Shown here piece after piece: positions 44,113-53,328 of a stretch of 64,000 bases of DNA. The stretch is taken from the NCBI RefSeq assembly GCF_030546575.1, contig NZ_JAUOTN010000008.1, forward strand, positions 169,912-233,911, read 5' to 3'. Each line of letters starts with the position of its first letter. Within the stretch, counting starts at the first letter, position 1. Source of the stretch: Pontibacter coccineus. Its GTDB lineage: Bacteria > Bacteroidota > Bacteroidia > Cytophagales > Hymenobacteraceae. The position numbers were made by a program, and so were the translations under genes. The notes beneath the pieces are model-generated. The model was not told the DNA's origin and ran no database searches. It saw only the letters and a program-made list of their open reading frames with translations.

Positions 44113-45234
44113 TTGAAAGGACAGGATAGCAGGCTTAAGGTCCTGGTTGCTGACGGATCTAGTCATGCCCGACTGGTGCTCGAAAGCATTCTCAGCAGCT
44201 CGCCCGATCTGGAAGTGATAGGCCTTGCTGCTAATGGAGCACAGGTGTTGGAGGCGTTGCGTCATTGTAAAGCGGACGTAATTCTTGCATCGGTAGAACT
44301 TCGGAAAAATGAGCAATTGTTGGTCTTCAAGCAGATCTTCAGCGAATGCCCTACGCCGATCGTGATGCTGGTGGAGAAGGAGCAACTGAGTCTGGAGCTT
44401 CTCAAAGAGGTAATTGATCTGGGTGTTTATGGAGTGATCCTGAAGCCAGGCCCAACGGCAAGACCAGCCTACAGGACAAGAGCGGAGGAGATCTGCAGAA
44501 AAGTAGCCGCAGTGCGGGATTCCGAGTACTGGGATCCTAAGAAGCGCCTGAGCATGCTGGGTGAAGAAGCACAGATTCTGCCCCAGCCGGAGCAAAAGAA
44601 GCACCGGAATGTCACAGCAGACACCATCATCGTGATCGGCGCGTCAACAGGCGGAACCCAGGCAGTGGAGCAGATTATCCGGCAATTAGACCCTGAACTA
44701 AAGGCTTCCGTTTTAGTTGCCATACATCTGCCGCCAAAGTTCACGCACAGTTACGCACGCAGACTCAAGGGGATGACGGACCTGGTAGTGACGGAGGGTC
44801 GCACAGGTTTGATACCTAAACCCGGTCACGTGATTATAGCCCCCGGAGGTAGAAATATGATTGTACATACTGTGATGGGAAATGCCTCCAACCTGAAGGT
44901 CGGCTTTAGTGAGGACGCCGCCGAGCATGATTTGCCCTCAGTCGATCAGCTGATGATAGCGGTAGCGCAAAGTGGCGCACGCCGCGTGATTGGTGTGATT
45001 CTGACGGGTATGGGCAAAGACGGCACAGCCGGGGTCATGGCCATAGCACAGCGGGAAGGGGGACACGTGATAGCACAGGACGAAGCTTCGTCGGCCATTT
45101 TTGGGATGGCCAAATCAGCCATAGAAAGCGGCAATACCGACAAAGTGCTGCCTTTGTCAGAAATAGGCCAATACCTGAACTGGTATGTGGCAGCAGAACA
45201 GCAGCAAGTCAGTACAGCTGACGTTAATTCATGA
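44113..45234 (+). CDS. cheB: CheB methylesterase with degenerate receiver domain
   Basis: A 373-residue CheB-type protein that removes methyl groups from receptor glutamates. The C-terminal esterase domain is intact: S178 (IGASTGG), H205 (AIHLPP), and D303 (MGKDGT). The N-terminal receiver-like domain is altered: the acidic pocket is VADGS with one aspartate, and the phosphoacceptor position is Ser60 in DVILASVEL, while K111 remains. Phosphorylation control is therefore probably lost or replaced. The start is TTG at 44113, supported by AGGAG eight bases ahead; no ATG is available. Its stop overlaps cheA by ATGA. Confidence 0.93.
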   Translation: MKGQDSRLKVLVADGSSHARLVLESILSSSPDLEVIGLAANGAQVLEALRHCKADVILASVELRKNEQLLVFKQIFSECPTPIVMLVEKEQLSLELLKEVIDLGVYGVILKPGPTARPAYRTRAEEICRKVAAVRDSEYWDPKKRLSMLGEEAQILPQPEQKKHRNVTADTIIVIGASTGGTQAVEQIIRQLDPELKASVLVAIHLPPKFTHSYARRLKGMTDLVVTEGRTGLIPKPGHVIIAPGGRNMIVHTVMGNASNLKVGFSEDAAEHDLPSVDQLMIAVAQSGARRVIGVILTGMGKDGTAGVMAIAQREGGHVIAQDEASSAIFGMAKSAIESGNTDKVLPLSEIGQYLNWYVAAEQQQVSTADVNS

Positions 45235-46865
45235 AATCGAGAGAGCAGGAGTATAAAGAGATATTTATAGCAGAAGCGCTGGAGTATTACGACGCCCTCA
45301 ACAGGCTCATCAGCGAACTGGAAAAAAAGCCGCAGGACGATCAGGTGCTGGCGGAGATATTCCGTATGCTCCACAACCTGAAGGCGAACGCGAAAGCGAT
45401 CGGTTATCTGCAGATCTCAGATGTATCGCATAAACTCGAAACAGCATTTGGCCTGATCCGCAACAAAGAGCTGAGTTTTAGTGATGAAGTGGTAGGCGTT
45501 CTTTTTGACGGAATCGACCTGCTCGGTGAACTGATCAAGAACATCGACAGCGAACGGCAGATCGAAATAGATCCGGTCCTCATCCGCAATCTGGATATCA
45601 TAGTCGACAGTCTTTCGGATAGCACGGTAGAACTGGCCAAGGTGCAGAAATTCAGCACCTCCCGTAACCTGACGCTCTCCGATCTGATTTACATTCAGGT
45701 AAAGAAGCTGGACCACCTTATGAACCTGGTAGGGGAGCTGATCATTGACCGGGACCGTATTCTCTCGCTCAGCCGTGAGTTAGACAATGACGAGCTAAAG
45801 ATGGTGAGCTCGCACTTGTACCGCATTACAGAGGACCTGCAGTACAGTGTGATGGATGCGCGTCTGGTAAGTATCGGAACCTTATTCAACAAGTTTCCGA
45901 GAGTAGTACGCGATATCTCCACTGCCGAGAAAAAGGATATCAATCTGGATTTAAGTGGGCAGGATATACAGATAGACCGTAATATTCTGCAGATCATAAC
46001 AGACTCGTTGCTGCACCTGGTGCGCAATGCGATCACGCACGGCATTGAGAAACCTGAACAGCGTTCGAAGGTGGGCAAACCAAAAGTCGGTTCGCTGCAG
46101 CTCTCAGCCCGCAGCGACCGGGAAAGTGTGATCATCACCCTCACAGACGATGGCAGAGGTATAGACGTCGGTAAAGTTAAGAAAGCTGCTGTCGCACGGC
46201 AACTGGTGCCTGCGGATGTGGCAGAAGACCTGCCGGATTCAGATGCGTATTCTTTCCTCTTTGAGCCTGGTTTTTCGCTGGCCAAGGAGGTAACAGAGTT
46301 CTCTGGCCGGGGCGTCGGTTTGGATGTCGTGAAAAATGCGATCGACTCAATTGGTGGCCGCATACGTATAGAGTCTGAGAAGGGAAAAGGCACCTCTTTT
46401 ATTCTGCAGTTACCAACCTCCATTGCTGTTAAAGGAGCCCTTTTATTTGAAATAGACAGTATTTTTTATGCCATCCCACTAATCCACACCGATTCGGTGG
46501 TGGCGCTGGATAAAGACGAGCTCCACGAAGTAGGAGAGGTGCTCGTCGCCGACATTAAAGGAGAAACCGTGACGGTCGTATACCTGGACGAGCTCCTGAA
46601 CATGGAGGAAAGCCAGATGCGCCTGGGAGATAAAACCCGGTTAAAGGGACAGGTACAGAACATTATCATTGTGACGTACAACAACCGCAAGCTCGGCCTG
46701 ATTGTGGACAAGCTTTACCGGCAGCAGGACATCGTGGTAAAGCCACTTAGCAAGCCGCTGGATAGCATTGATTTATATGGCGGTGTTACGTTGCTTGGCA
46801 CAGGCAAGGTGTGCCTGGTGTTGGACGTGCCCGCTATTACCAAATACTTTGTGAACAAAAGATGA
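45231..46865 (+). CDS. cheA: Chemotaxis histidine kinase CheA (no P2 domain)
   Basis: A 544-residue CheA. The HPt domain has the phosphorylatable H48 in MLHNLKANAKAIGY. A P2 CheY-binding domain is not evident. P3 dimerisation lies near 170-235, the ATPase domain has LVRNAITHGIE (N box), LTDDGRGID (G1), and GRGVGLDVVK (G2), and the C-terminal CheW-like domain runs from about 400. It overlaps cheB by four bases (ATGA), a sign of coupled translation. Shorter than E. coli CheA (654), matching loss of P2. Confidence 0.95.
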   Translation: MKSREQEYKEIFIAEALEYYDALNRLISELEKKPQDDQVLAEIFRMLHNLKANAKAIGYLQISDVSHKLETAFGLIRNKELSFSDEVVGVLFDGIDLLGELIKNIDSERQIEIDPVLIRNLDIIVDSLSDSTVELAKVQKFSTSRNLTLSDLIYIQVKKLDHLMNLVGELIIDRDRILSLSRELDNDELKMVSSHLYRITEDLQYSVMDARLVSIGTLFNKFPRVVRDISTAEKKDINLDLSGQDIQIDRNILQIITDSLLHLVRNAITHGIEKPEQRSKVGKPKVGSLQLSARSDRESVIITLTDDGRGIDVGKVKKAAVARQLVPADVAEDLPDSDAYSFLFEPGFSLAKEVTEFSGRGVGLDVVKNAIDSIGGRIRIESEKGKGTSFILQLPTSIAVKGALLFEIDSIFYAIPLIHTDSVVALDKDELHEVGEVLVADIKGETVTVVYLDELLNMEESQMRLGDKTRLKGQVQNIIIVTYNNRKLGLIVDKLYRQQDIVVKPLSKPLDSIDLYGGVTLLGTGKVCLVLDVPAITKYFVNKR

Positions 46866-46877
46866 GGAACTGAGGCG

Positions 46878-47525
46878 ATGGATTACGGAACTTATAACAC
46901 GACGAACATGATGGATACGCATGTAACCGAGTTGGAAAAGGATATTATCAAAGAGATCCTGAATATAGGACTGGCACGCGCCGCCGATTCTTTTGCTACG
47001 ATCGCCAAAGATAAAGTGATGCTTAAGGTGCCTGATGTGCAGCTGATTGAAGTGAAAGACCTTATTTCGCTTATCGCCAAATACGAAAGTTCACACTTTA
47101 TTATACAGTCCGACATAAAAGGTGACTTTAACGGCGCTACGCTCATGCTCTTTTCGGATGAGCACATCACCCTGCTCTCCAACGTGTGCCTCAGCATGCT
47201 GAACGTGCAGAAGGGAGAACTGAATGTGATGCAGGAGTCCCTGCTACTCGAGATCAGCAATATCATAACGGGCGCTCTCGTCACCCAGCTGGCCAACATC
47301 CTGAAGAGCAACATTTACGGCTCGCCCCCTAAAGCGCCTAAAAGCCACATTGCGAACTCACTGAAGGATATTCTGGTGCAACATCCGCTTTTCCAGCCAC
47401 TCGTGTTCACAGTTATCACAAAGTTCCAGCATAATTCCAAAGACATAGAACTCCCCTTGCTGCTGTTCTTCGACACGAGCACCCTTATCAAAATGCTTGA
47501 GATCATCCGAACTTTTAAGGTATAA
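46878..47525 (+). CDS. cheC: CheC-type CheY-P phosphatase
   Basis: A 215-residue CheC/CheX-family protein, the last gene of the operon. Both phosphatase helices carry the ExxN motif: E26-I-L-N29-IG, and E125-I-S-N128. In Bacillus and Thermotoga such proteins dephosphorylate CheY-P. No CheD gene, its usual partner, is present here. It follows cheA by 12 bases. The stop TAA lies within AAGGTATAA. A long stem loop follows. Confidence 0.9.
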   Translation: MDYGTYNTTNMMDTHVTELEKDIIKEILNIGLARAADSFATIAKDKVMLKVPDVQLIEVKDLISLIAKYESSHFIIQSDIKGDFNGATLMLFSDEHITLLSNVCLSMLNVQKGELNVMQESLLLEISNIITGALVTQLANILKSNIYGSPPKAPKSHIANSLKDILVQHPLFQPLVFTVITKFQHNSKDIELPLLLFFDTSTLIKMLEIIRTFKV

Positions 47526-47571
47526 ACAGCTGATTAACTTCCTGCTTATAACTTATTCTCATAAAATAACT

Positions 47572-47616
47572 GACGAGCTATACCTGTCTGGTTTATCCCC
47601 ACAGGTATAGCTCGTC
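47572..47616 (+). terminator. Putative terminator of the chemosensory operon
   Basis: Perfect 16-bp arms GACGAGCTATACCTGT/ACAGGTATAGCTCGTC enclose 13 bases, each arm containing a TATACCT/AGGTATA motif in inverted orientation. Only a short T run (CGCTTTT) follows, so termination is likely but not certain. Confidence 0.65.
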
Positions 47617-47745
47617 CGCTTTTACGGCGTTTTAGGATCGTAAATGAATCGCCCCACATTGGTCTTACAAAAAGGTGTAGTTTGATTATAGCGTCAGTTT
47701 TCGTTTTTTTGCATTTTTATTTACAAGAAACCACAAAGTCAATTA

Positions 47746-49077
47746 ATGAACGCTTTAGGAAGACACATTTTAGTTGAATTTTACGATTGCTCCCCTGAAC
47801 TGATGAACGATGTGATCCACATCGAGAACAGCATGGTGGCTGCCGCCGAAACAGCCGGTGCCACTGTCATCAACAGTACCTTCCATCATTTTTCGCCTTA
47901 CGGTGTATCCGGCGTGGTGGTGATTCAGGAAAGCCATCTGGCCATCCATACCTGGCCCGAGTATGGTTACGCAGCCGTAGACCTGTTTACCTGCGGCGAC
48001 TCAGTTGACCCTTGGGTTTCTTATTCTTACCTGAAAGAGGCCTTCCAATCCGGCCACGGTTCTTCTATGGAATTGCGCCGCGGGCAGTTAAGTCTCCTGA
48101 AGCGCAATGACTTCAACCTGGAGTCCCTGCGTGACGCTTCTGCTAAAACTATCGAATCGGACGGATCCATCACGCGGGATGTGTGGTTCACCGAGCGTGA
48201 CGAAAACATTGCTTTGTCCCTGAAACATACTGGCAACCAGCTATATAAGAAAGATTCCGACTATCAGCGGGTAGAGGTATACGAAACACTGGCATACGGC
48301 AACATGCTAACGCTGGATGGCATGGTCATGTGCACCCAGAAAGATGAGTACGTATACCACGAAATGATCACCCATGTACCGATGCTCAGCAACCGCTCTG
48401 CGAAGCGCGCGCTGGTGATTGGTGGTGGCGACGGTGGCACCGTGCGTGAACTGCTGCGCCACGAGCAACTGGAGGAAGTCACACTGGTGGAGATCGACGA
48501 GCTGGTAATTGAGGCCTGCAAGCTGCACCTGCCTGAGACGGCCGTGGCATTTGACAACCCGCGTCTGAACCTGCTGATCGAGGATGGCATCAAGTATATT
48601 AAAGAGTGCGCCAATGAACATTACGACCTGATCATTGTAGACTCTGCTGATCCGGTTGGCCCGGGCGAAGGCCTGTTTACGGCAGCGTTCTACCAGGAAG
48701 TATACCGCTGCCTGACCAAGGATGGCGTGATGATCACGCAAAGTGAGTCGCCTCGCTTCAACTCGGCTGTTTTTGTTGAAATTTACGACACTTACAAGAA
48801 GATATTCGGACAAGATAAGGTATACTGTTATCTGGCGGCTATACCCACTTACCCGACCGGCACCTGGAGTTTCTCGTATTCAGCAAAAGGCGACGCCAAG
48901 CCTTTGCAATTTGATGCGGAAGCGGCTGCGGCGTTCTCCAAAAAAGAGGGCCTCAAATATTACAATGAAGCAGTGCATACGGCTGCCTTCGCGCTCCCCA
49001 ATTTTGTGAAGGAGCTTTTAAACACAAAACCTGAACATGTAACTGATGAGTACTCAGCAGAACCAACCAGCAAATAG
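47746..49077 (+). CDS. S-adenosylmethionine decarboxylase - spermidine synthase fusion
   Basis: A 443-residue fusion of two polyamine enzymes. Residues 1-125 are a class 1b SpeD with the self-processing site E62-S63 ([12 protein letters not shown]), H68 and C83, which yields the pyruvoyl group and decarboxylates SAM. Residues about 145-410 are SpeE spermidine synthase with GGGDGG (226-231), [12 protein letters not shown], and [16 protein letters not shown]. Self-cleavage at S63 would leave the SpeE part on the alpha chain. The downstream agmatinase gene overlaps by 32 bases, so the pathway from agmatine to spermidine is encoded together. Confidence 0.95.
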   Translation: MNALGRHILVEFYDCSPELMNDVIHIENSMVAAAETAGATVINSTFHHFSPYGVSGVVVIQESHLAIHTWPEYGYAAVDLFTCGDSVDPWVSYSYLKEAFQSGHGSSMELRRGQLSLLKRNDFNLESLRDASAKTIESDGSITRDVWFTERDENIALSLKHTGNQLYKKDSDYQRVEVYETLAYGNMLTLDGMVMCTQKDEYVYHEMITHVPMLSNRSAKRALVIGGGDGGTVRELLRHEQLEEVTLVEIDELVIEACKLHLPETAVAFDNPRLNLLIEDGIKYIKECANEHYDLIIVDSADPVGPGEGLFTAAFYQEVYRCLTKDGVMITQSESPRFNSAVFVEIYDTYKKIFGQDKVYCYLAAIPTYPTGTWSFSYSAKGDAKPLQFDAEAAAAFSKKEGLKYYNEAVHTAAFALPNFVKELLNTKPEHVTDEYSAEPTSK

Positions 49078-50137
49078 CAAACAACAAAAGATCGCTTCGT
49101 TCGACCCGAACGGGGTGGGCGACGTGAATGGCGGACTTTTCGGTCTTCCTTTTACATTAGAAGAATCAGAAGTGGTGCTTATACCTGTGCCCTGGGAAGT
49201 AACCGTTTCGTACAGTGCCGGCACAGCGGCAGGACCACAGGCCATCAAAGACGCATCGCCCCAACTGGACCTGTTTGAGCCCGCCATCAAGGACGCCTGG
49301 AAACTGGGTATCGGGATGGAGGAGATCTCGGAAGAATGGGCCGTAGTCAGTGATAACCTGCGCCAGCGGGCCGAGAATTACATCAATTGGCTCGAGGATG
49401 GAAGTCCGGAAGCGGATAGAGCCGAATTTGAGAACCTGCCAGCCGAAGTGACTGAAAAAGGAGAGGAGCTGCTGCAGTGGCTGAAGGCAAAGGCACACCA
49501 CTACCTGGAACAGGGAAAACTGGTTGGCGTGGTGGGCGGCGACCACAGCACCCCGCTTGGATTGATGCATGCCCTGGCAGAGCGTCACGAGGAATACGGT
49601 ATCCTGCAGGTGGATGCGCACGCCGATTTACGCGATGCCTACGAAGGCTTTAAGTATTCCCATGCCTCCATCATGTTCAATGCGCTGCAGCTGCCACAGG
49701 TAAAAAAACTGGTGCAGGTAGGTATACGCGACATCTGTCAGGCGGAAGCCGAACTGGCCAATCAGTCGAACGGACGGGTGGCTATTTTCTATGACAGTGT
49801 GCTCAAGGAGAACATGTATGCAGGAGACAGCTGGAAAAAAGAGTGTAAGAAGATCATCGCCCAGCTTCCCCAGAAGGTATACATCAGCTTCGACATCGAC
49901 GGTCTGGACCCGAAACTTTGTCCTGCAACCGGCACGCCGGTGCCTGGCGGACTGGAGTTTGAGGAGGCCGTATACCTGATCAAGGCGCTTGTCAAGTCAG
50001 GACGTGAGATCATTGGCTTCGATTTGTGTGAGGTAGCACCAGGCGAAAGTGAGTGGAATGGCAACGTAGGTGCCCGTCTGCTCTATAGGTTGTGCAACTG
50101 GATGGCTGTTTCGCAAAAGCGCCTGGAGGTGCAGTAA
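49046..50137 (+). CDS. speB: Agmatinase/arginase-family ureohydrolase
   Basis: A 363-residue binuclear manganese ureohydrolase with VGGDHST (163-169), DAHADLRD (D180, H182, D184), and SFDIDGLDP as metal ligands. Context with the SpeD-SpeE fusion points to agmatinase, giving putrescine for spermidine synthesis. It is longer than E. coli SpeB (306), with an insert around residues 90-150, as in a Bacteroidota subgroup; arginase or another guanidino substrate is possible. Its ATG lies 32 bases inside the preceding gene. Confidence 0.9.
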   Translation: MSTQQNQPANSKQQKIASFDPNGVGDVNGGLFGLPFTLEESEVVLIPVPWEVTVSYSAGTAAGPQAIKDASPQLDLFEPAIKDAWKLGIGMEEISEEWAVVSDNLRQRAENYINWLEDGSPEADRAEFENLPAEVTEKGEELLQWLKAKAHHYLEQGKLVGVVGGDHSTPLGLMHALAERHEEYGILQVDAHADLRDAYEGFKYSHASIMFNALQLPQVKKLVQVGIRDICQAEAELANQSNGRVAIFYDSVLKENMYAGDSWKKECKKIIAQLPQKVYISFDIDGLDPKLCPATGTPVPGGLEFEEAVYLIKALVKSGREIIGFDLCEVAPGESEWNGNVGARLLYRLCNWMAVSQKRLEVQ

Positions 50138-50208
50138 TCTTACCTTTATTCCCGGTTTGCCGTATAGCGTGGTAGGAATAATATACTATCACTATATATC
50201 GAAACGAA

Positions 50209-50541
50209 ATGGGAATTATCATTAAGATTTTACTGGCCGGTGTGGCCGCACTTTTGGCAGCTTATATATTGCCCGGCGTGCAGATCGATGGGTTTGGAGC
50301 AGCTTTGATTCTGGCCGTAGTACTGGCCTTGCTCAATGCCGTTGTTCGCCCCATACTGGTCATCCTGACAATACCGGTTACGGTGCTGACACTCGGATTG
50401 TTCCTGCTCGTGATCAATGCGCTGATCATCCTGCTGGCCGACTACCTGATAGGCGGTTTCCATGTAGATGGTTTTCTTTGGGCGCTGATTTTCAGTTTAG
50501 TGCTGTCGCTCATAGAGGCGGTACTGGATATGATCTTTTAG
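50209..50541 (+). CDS. Phage holin family 4-like membrane protein
   Basis: A 110-residue protein with four hydrophobic helices (about 5-22, 29-48, 55-80, 88-108) and the family phrases LPGVQIDGFGAALI, NAVVRPILVILTIPVTVLTLG and DYLIGGFHVDGF. The family (Phage_holin_4_2, also called YvlD-like) is chromosomally encoded in many bacteria and is not evidence of a phage. Function is unknown. It lies after speB with its own bidirectional terminator. Confidence 0.9.
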   Translation: MGIIIKILLAGVAALLAAYILPGVQIDGFGAALILAVVLALLNAVVRPILVILTIPVTVLTLGLFLLVINALIILLADYLIGGFHVDGFLWALIFSLVLSLIEAVLDMIF

Positions 50542-50553
50542 AATACGAACACC

Positions 50554-50601
50554 GCAAAACAAAAAAGCCCTCGGTTCAGACCGGGGGCTTTTTTGTTTTG
50601 C
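50554..50601. terminator. Bidirectional terminator
   Basis: Arms 50554-50574 and 50581-50601 pair over 21 bases with a single G-T wobble; A6 and T6 runs flank the GC core, so it serves both the holin-like gene and the converging Cys-rich gene. Confidence 0.92.
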
Positions 50602-50613
50602 TATACCTGCCAA

Positions 50614-50946
50614 TTAACGGGCCATCCAGGCTTCGCAGGCGTCTGCACACTCGCGGCAGGCTTCGGCGCATTTCTGGCAGTGTTCATGGTCATGTTTGCC
50701 ACACTCTTCCGCGCACAGGCGACAAATTTCGATACACTCCTTCATCACATGTTTGGCGTGGGCCGAGTCGCGGGCAACAAAGCGTGCGGTAAGGGCGCAA
50801 ATATCCGCGCAATCCCTGTCGAGCATAATGCAGCGTACCATCATCTTGACATCGTCTTCCTGCAGACAGGCAGTGGCGCAGGCCTCGCAGGCAGTGATAC
50901 ATTTGATCAGCACATGCTCTAGTTCATTGGTTCTTTCAGATTTCAT
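50614..50946 (-). CDS. Four-helix-bundle copper storage-like protein (DUF326, Csp3-type)
   Basis: A 110-residue protein with sixteen cysteines arranged in CxxxC and CxxC repeats along predicted helices (CITACEACATAC, CADICALTARF, CIEICRLCAEEC, CQKCAEACRECADAC), with His-rich GKHDHEHC. This is the pattern of DUF326/Csp proteins, four-helix bundles that fill with Cu(I). No signal peptide is present, so it matches cytosolic Csp3 rather than exported Csp1. No other copper gene is close. Monocistronic. Confidence 0.92.
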   Translation of the reverse strand: MKSERTNELEHVLIKCITACEACATACLQEDDVKMMVRCIMLDRDCADICALTARFVARDSAHAKHVMKECIEICRLCAEECGKHDHEHCQKCAEACRECADACEAWMAR

Positions 50947-51058
50947 AGCTTCTAGGTTTTAAGGTTCATACTTCCTTAAGGTACGGTTGCTTGGGTCCAT
51001 AGTTGGTATATCTAAAACCTATACCTAAAACAGGAACCTATTTCACGCTGATAATGGT

Positions 51059-51066
51059 TAACTTTG
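51059..51066 (+). promoter_or_regulatory. -7 promoter element upstream of recQ
   Basis: TAACTTTG matches the Bacteroidota -7 consensus TAnnTTTG exactly and lies 48 bases before the recQ ATG. A clear TTTG -33 box is not seen; TTTC at 51040-51043 is the nearest candidate. Confidence 0.5.
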
Positions 51067-51114
51067 GGTTCAGGACAGCAAATCTATTTCGCACCGTTAC
51101 ACTTTCTACAGCAC

Positions 51115-53250
51115 ATGAGTTTAGGTATAAGAGAAGCACGTGAGGCATTAAAACTGTATTTTGGCTACGAGCAATTCAGGCCAATGCAGGAGGAGATCAT
51201 CACGAATATTCTGCAGCAGAAAGATGTGGTGGTGCTCATGCCGACAGGCGGCGGTAAATCTGTCTGCTTCCAGGTGCCTGCCGTGGTCATGCCCGGGCTG
51301 TGCGTGGTCGTGTCGCCATTGATAGCCCTGATGAAGGACCAGGTCGAAGCCCTTCTGGCAAATGGTATACCTGCTGCCTTCCTGAACAGCTCGCAGACAG
51401 CAGATGAGCAGTACAAGATAGAGGAGAAAAGCCTGGCAGGGCAGATCAAATTGCTGTACGTTTCTCCTGAAAAACTGCTTTCCGCTGGTTTTTTCTCTTT
51501 CCTGAAAAGATTGCAGGTCTCCCTTTTTGCAGTAGACGAGGCGCACTGTATCTCCTCGTGGGGTCACGATTTCCGCCCGGAGTACACCCAACTGCGCGCC
51601 CTCAAGCAGCAATTCCCGGCTATACCTGTGGTTGCCCTTACTGCCACTGCCGACAAGCTTACAAAAAAGGATATCCAGGAGCAACTGCAACTGCGACAAC
51701 CCGAAGTGTTTGTGGCTTCTTTTGACCGGCCGAACATTAACCTCACGGTGCTTCCCGGGCAGAACCGTTTTAACAAGATCACCGATTTCCTGTCACGCCA
51801 TCATGGACAGCCTGGCATTATCTACTGCCTGAGCCGCAAAGCCACTGAAAGCCTTTCAGGTAAACTGCGCGAGAACGGGTATAATGCCACCTTCTATCAT
51901 GCCGGCATGAATGCGCAGCAGCGCTCAAAAGCACAGGAGGCCTTTCTTCGTGACGATGTGCAGATTGTCTGCGCGACCATTGCCTTCGGTATGGGCATCG
52001 ACAAGTCGAATGTGCGTTGGGTGATCCACTACAATCTGCCAAAAAATGTAGAAGGCTACTACCAGGAGATCGGCCGGGCTGGCCGCGACGGCGCCAAATC
52101 GGATGCGCTCCTGTTCTACAGCTTTGCCGACGTCATGAATTTGCGCTCGATGCTCTCGGATAATGACAAGGCGCAGAATGAATTGCAATTGGTGAAACTG
52201 GAGCGTATGCAGCAGTTCGCCGAGGCCACCTTCTGCAGAAGACGCATTCTGCTGCAGTACTTCGGGGAGCGTATGAGCAAAGACTGTGGTAACTGCGACA
52301 TTTGCCGAAACCCTCCCAGCCGTTTTGACGGCACCCTCATTGCCCAGAAAGCCCTGTCAGCCATAGCCCGCTCACAGGAAAAACTAAACATGAGCCTCTT
52401 GGTGGATGTACTGCGAGGATCCCGCAACAGCCAGGTAATGGCAGGCGGATACGATCGCATCAAAACCTACGGCGCCGGCCGCGATATCGGCACTCTGGAC
52501 TGGCACCGGTATCTGCACCAGATGCTGAACGCTGGGCTGGTTGAACTGGCCTATGACCAGAATTATACCTTAAAGCTGACCGAGCAAAGCAAGCAGGTAC
52601 TCTTCGAAGGCCGTCAGATCGAGCTCGTGAAGTTTGAGGATGCCAAGCAGCAAACTGAAACACTGCAAAGAGAAAAACCAAAACGCGAAATTATCAAAGA
52701 TGCCCTGTTCGAACGTCTCCGGGCGTTACGCAAGCGCCTGGCCGATGCCCAGAACGTTCCGCCTTATGTCGTGTTCACCGATAGCACCCTGCAGGAGATG
52801 GCAGCAGAGAAGCCGGCCAACCGGATTGCCATGCTGGCCATCAGCGGGGTGGGCGCTCAAAAGTTCGAGCGTTACGGGCATGATTTTATAAATGAGATCA
52901 TCGCTTTTCTGACTGAAGAGCAGGCGAAAGGCAGCGCAATCAAAGGAGCCACGCATCTTGTTACCTGGGAGGCGTACCAGCAGGGCCTCAGTCCCGAGGA
53001 AATAGCAAGGCGCCGCAATCTGAACCCCGTTACGATCTATTCGCACCTTGCTACTCTGCTGGAGCAGGGCTACGATGTGCCGGTGCACAATTTTGTATCG
53101 AAGCGTGAGTACGAGGCCATAACAGAAGCAATAGAAAGCCTCGGCAAGGATGCAAAACTCAAGGATCTGTTTGAGCACCTGGAAGAACGCTACGAGTACT
53201 TTAAGATCAGACTGTCAGTGTCAATGTATAAAATGCAGTACGCCTCGTAA
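51115..53250 (+). CDS. recQ: ATP-dependent DNA helicase RecQ
   Basis: A 711-residue RecQ. The helicase core has FRPMQ (motif 0), MPTGGGKSV (42-50), DEAHCISSWGHDFRPEY (from 141) and IGRAGRDG (motif VI). The RQC zinc site (YFGERMSKDCGNCDICR) follows, then an HRDC domain (about 540-620), and a C-terminal helix-turn-helix segment (GLSPEEIARRRNLNPVTIYS). RecQ unwinds 3'-tailed DNA in recombination and repair. The ATG at 51115 was preferred over an upstream TTG. Bidirectional terminator downstream. Confidence 0.97.
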   Translation: MSLGIREAREALKLYFGYEQFRPMQEEIITNILQQKDVVVLMPTGGGKSVCFQVPAVVMPGLCVVVSPLIALMKDQVEALLANGIPAAFLNSSQTADEQYKIEEKSLAGQIKLLYVSPEKLLSAGFFSFLKRLQVSLFAVDEAHCISSWGHDFRPEYTQLRALKQQFPAIPVVALTATADKLTKKDIQEQLQLRQPEVFVASFDRPNINLTVLPGQNRFNKITDFLSRHHGQPGIIYCLSRKATESLSGKLRENGYNATFYHAGMNAQQRSKAQEAFLRDDVQIVCATIAFGMGIDKSNVRWVIHYNLPKNVEGYYQEIGRAGRDGAKSDALLFYSFADVMNLRSMLSDNDKAQNELQLVKLERMQQFAEATFCRRRILLQYFGERMSKDCGNCDICRNPPSRFDGTLIAQKALSAIARSQEKLNMSLLVDVLRGSRNSQVMAGGYDRIKTYGAGRDIGTLDWHRYLHQMLNAGLVELAYDQNYTLKLTEQSKQVLFEGRQIELVKFEDAKQQTETLQREKPKREIIKDALFERLRALRKRLADAQNVPPYVVFTDSTLQEMAAEKPANRIAMLAISGVGAQKFERYGHDFINEIIAFLTEEQAKGSAIKGATHLVTWEAYQQGLSPEEIARRRNLNPVTIYSHLATLLEQGYDVPVHNFVSKREYEAITEAIESLGKDAKLKDLFEHLEERYEYFKIRLSVSMYKMQYAS

Positions 53251-53271
53251 TTTAATGGCTAGTGCCAGTTA

Positions 53272-53311
53272 AAAAAATAAGGCCGCTCTACACAGAGCGG
53301 CCTTATTTTTT
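53272..53311. terminator. Bidirectional terminator
   Basis: Perfect 18-bp arms AAAAAATAAGGCCGCTCT/AGAGCGGCCTTATTTTTT around ACAC, placed between the converging recQ and S8 peptidase genes. Confidence 0.93.
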
Positions 53312-53328
53312 AGTGAGAGGTATACGAA

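Noticed and set aside
47617..47745. SAM or polyamine riboswitch upstream of the SpeD-SpeE gene
   Set aside because: I looked for the conserved stems of known SAM riboswitches and could not find them in this short leader.
50209..50541. Prophage remnant signalled by a holin-family protein
   Set aside because: This membrane family is widespread in chromosomes and no other phage gene is nearby.
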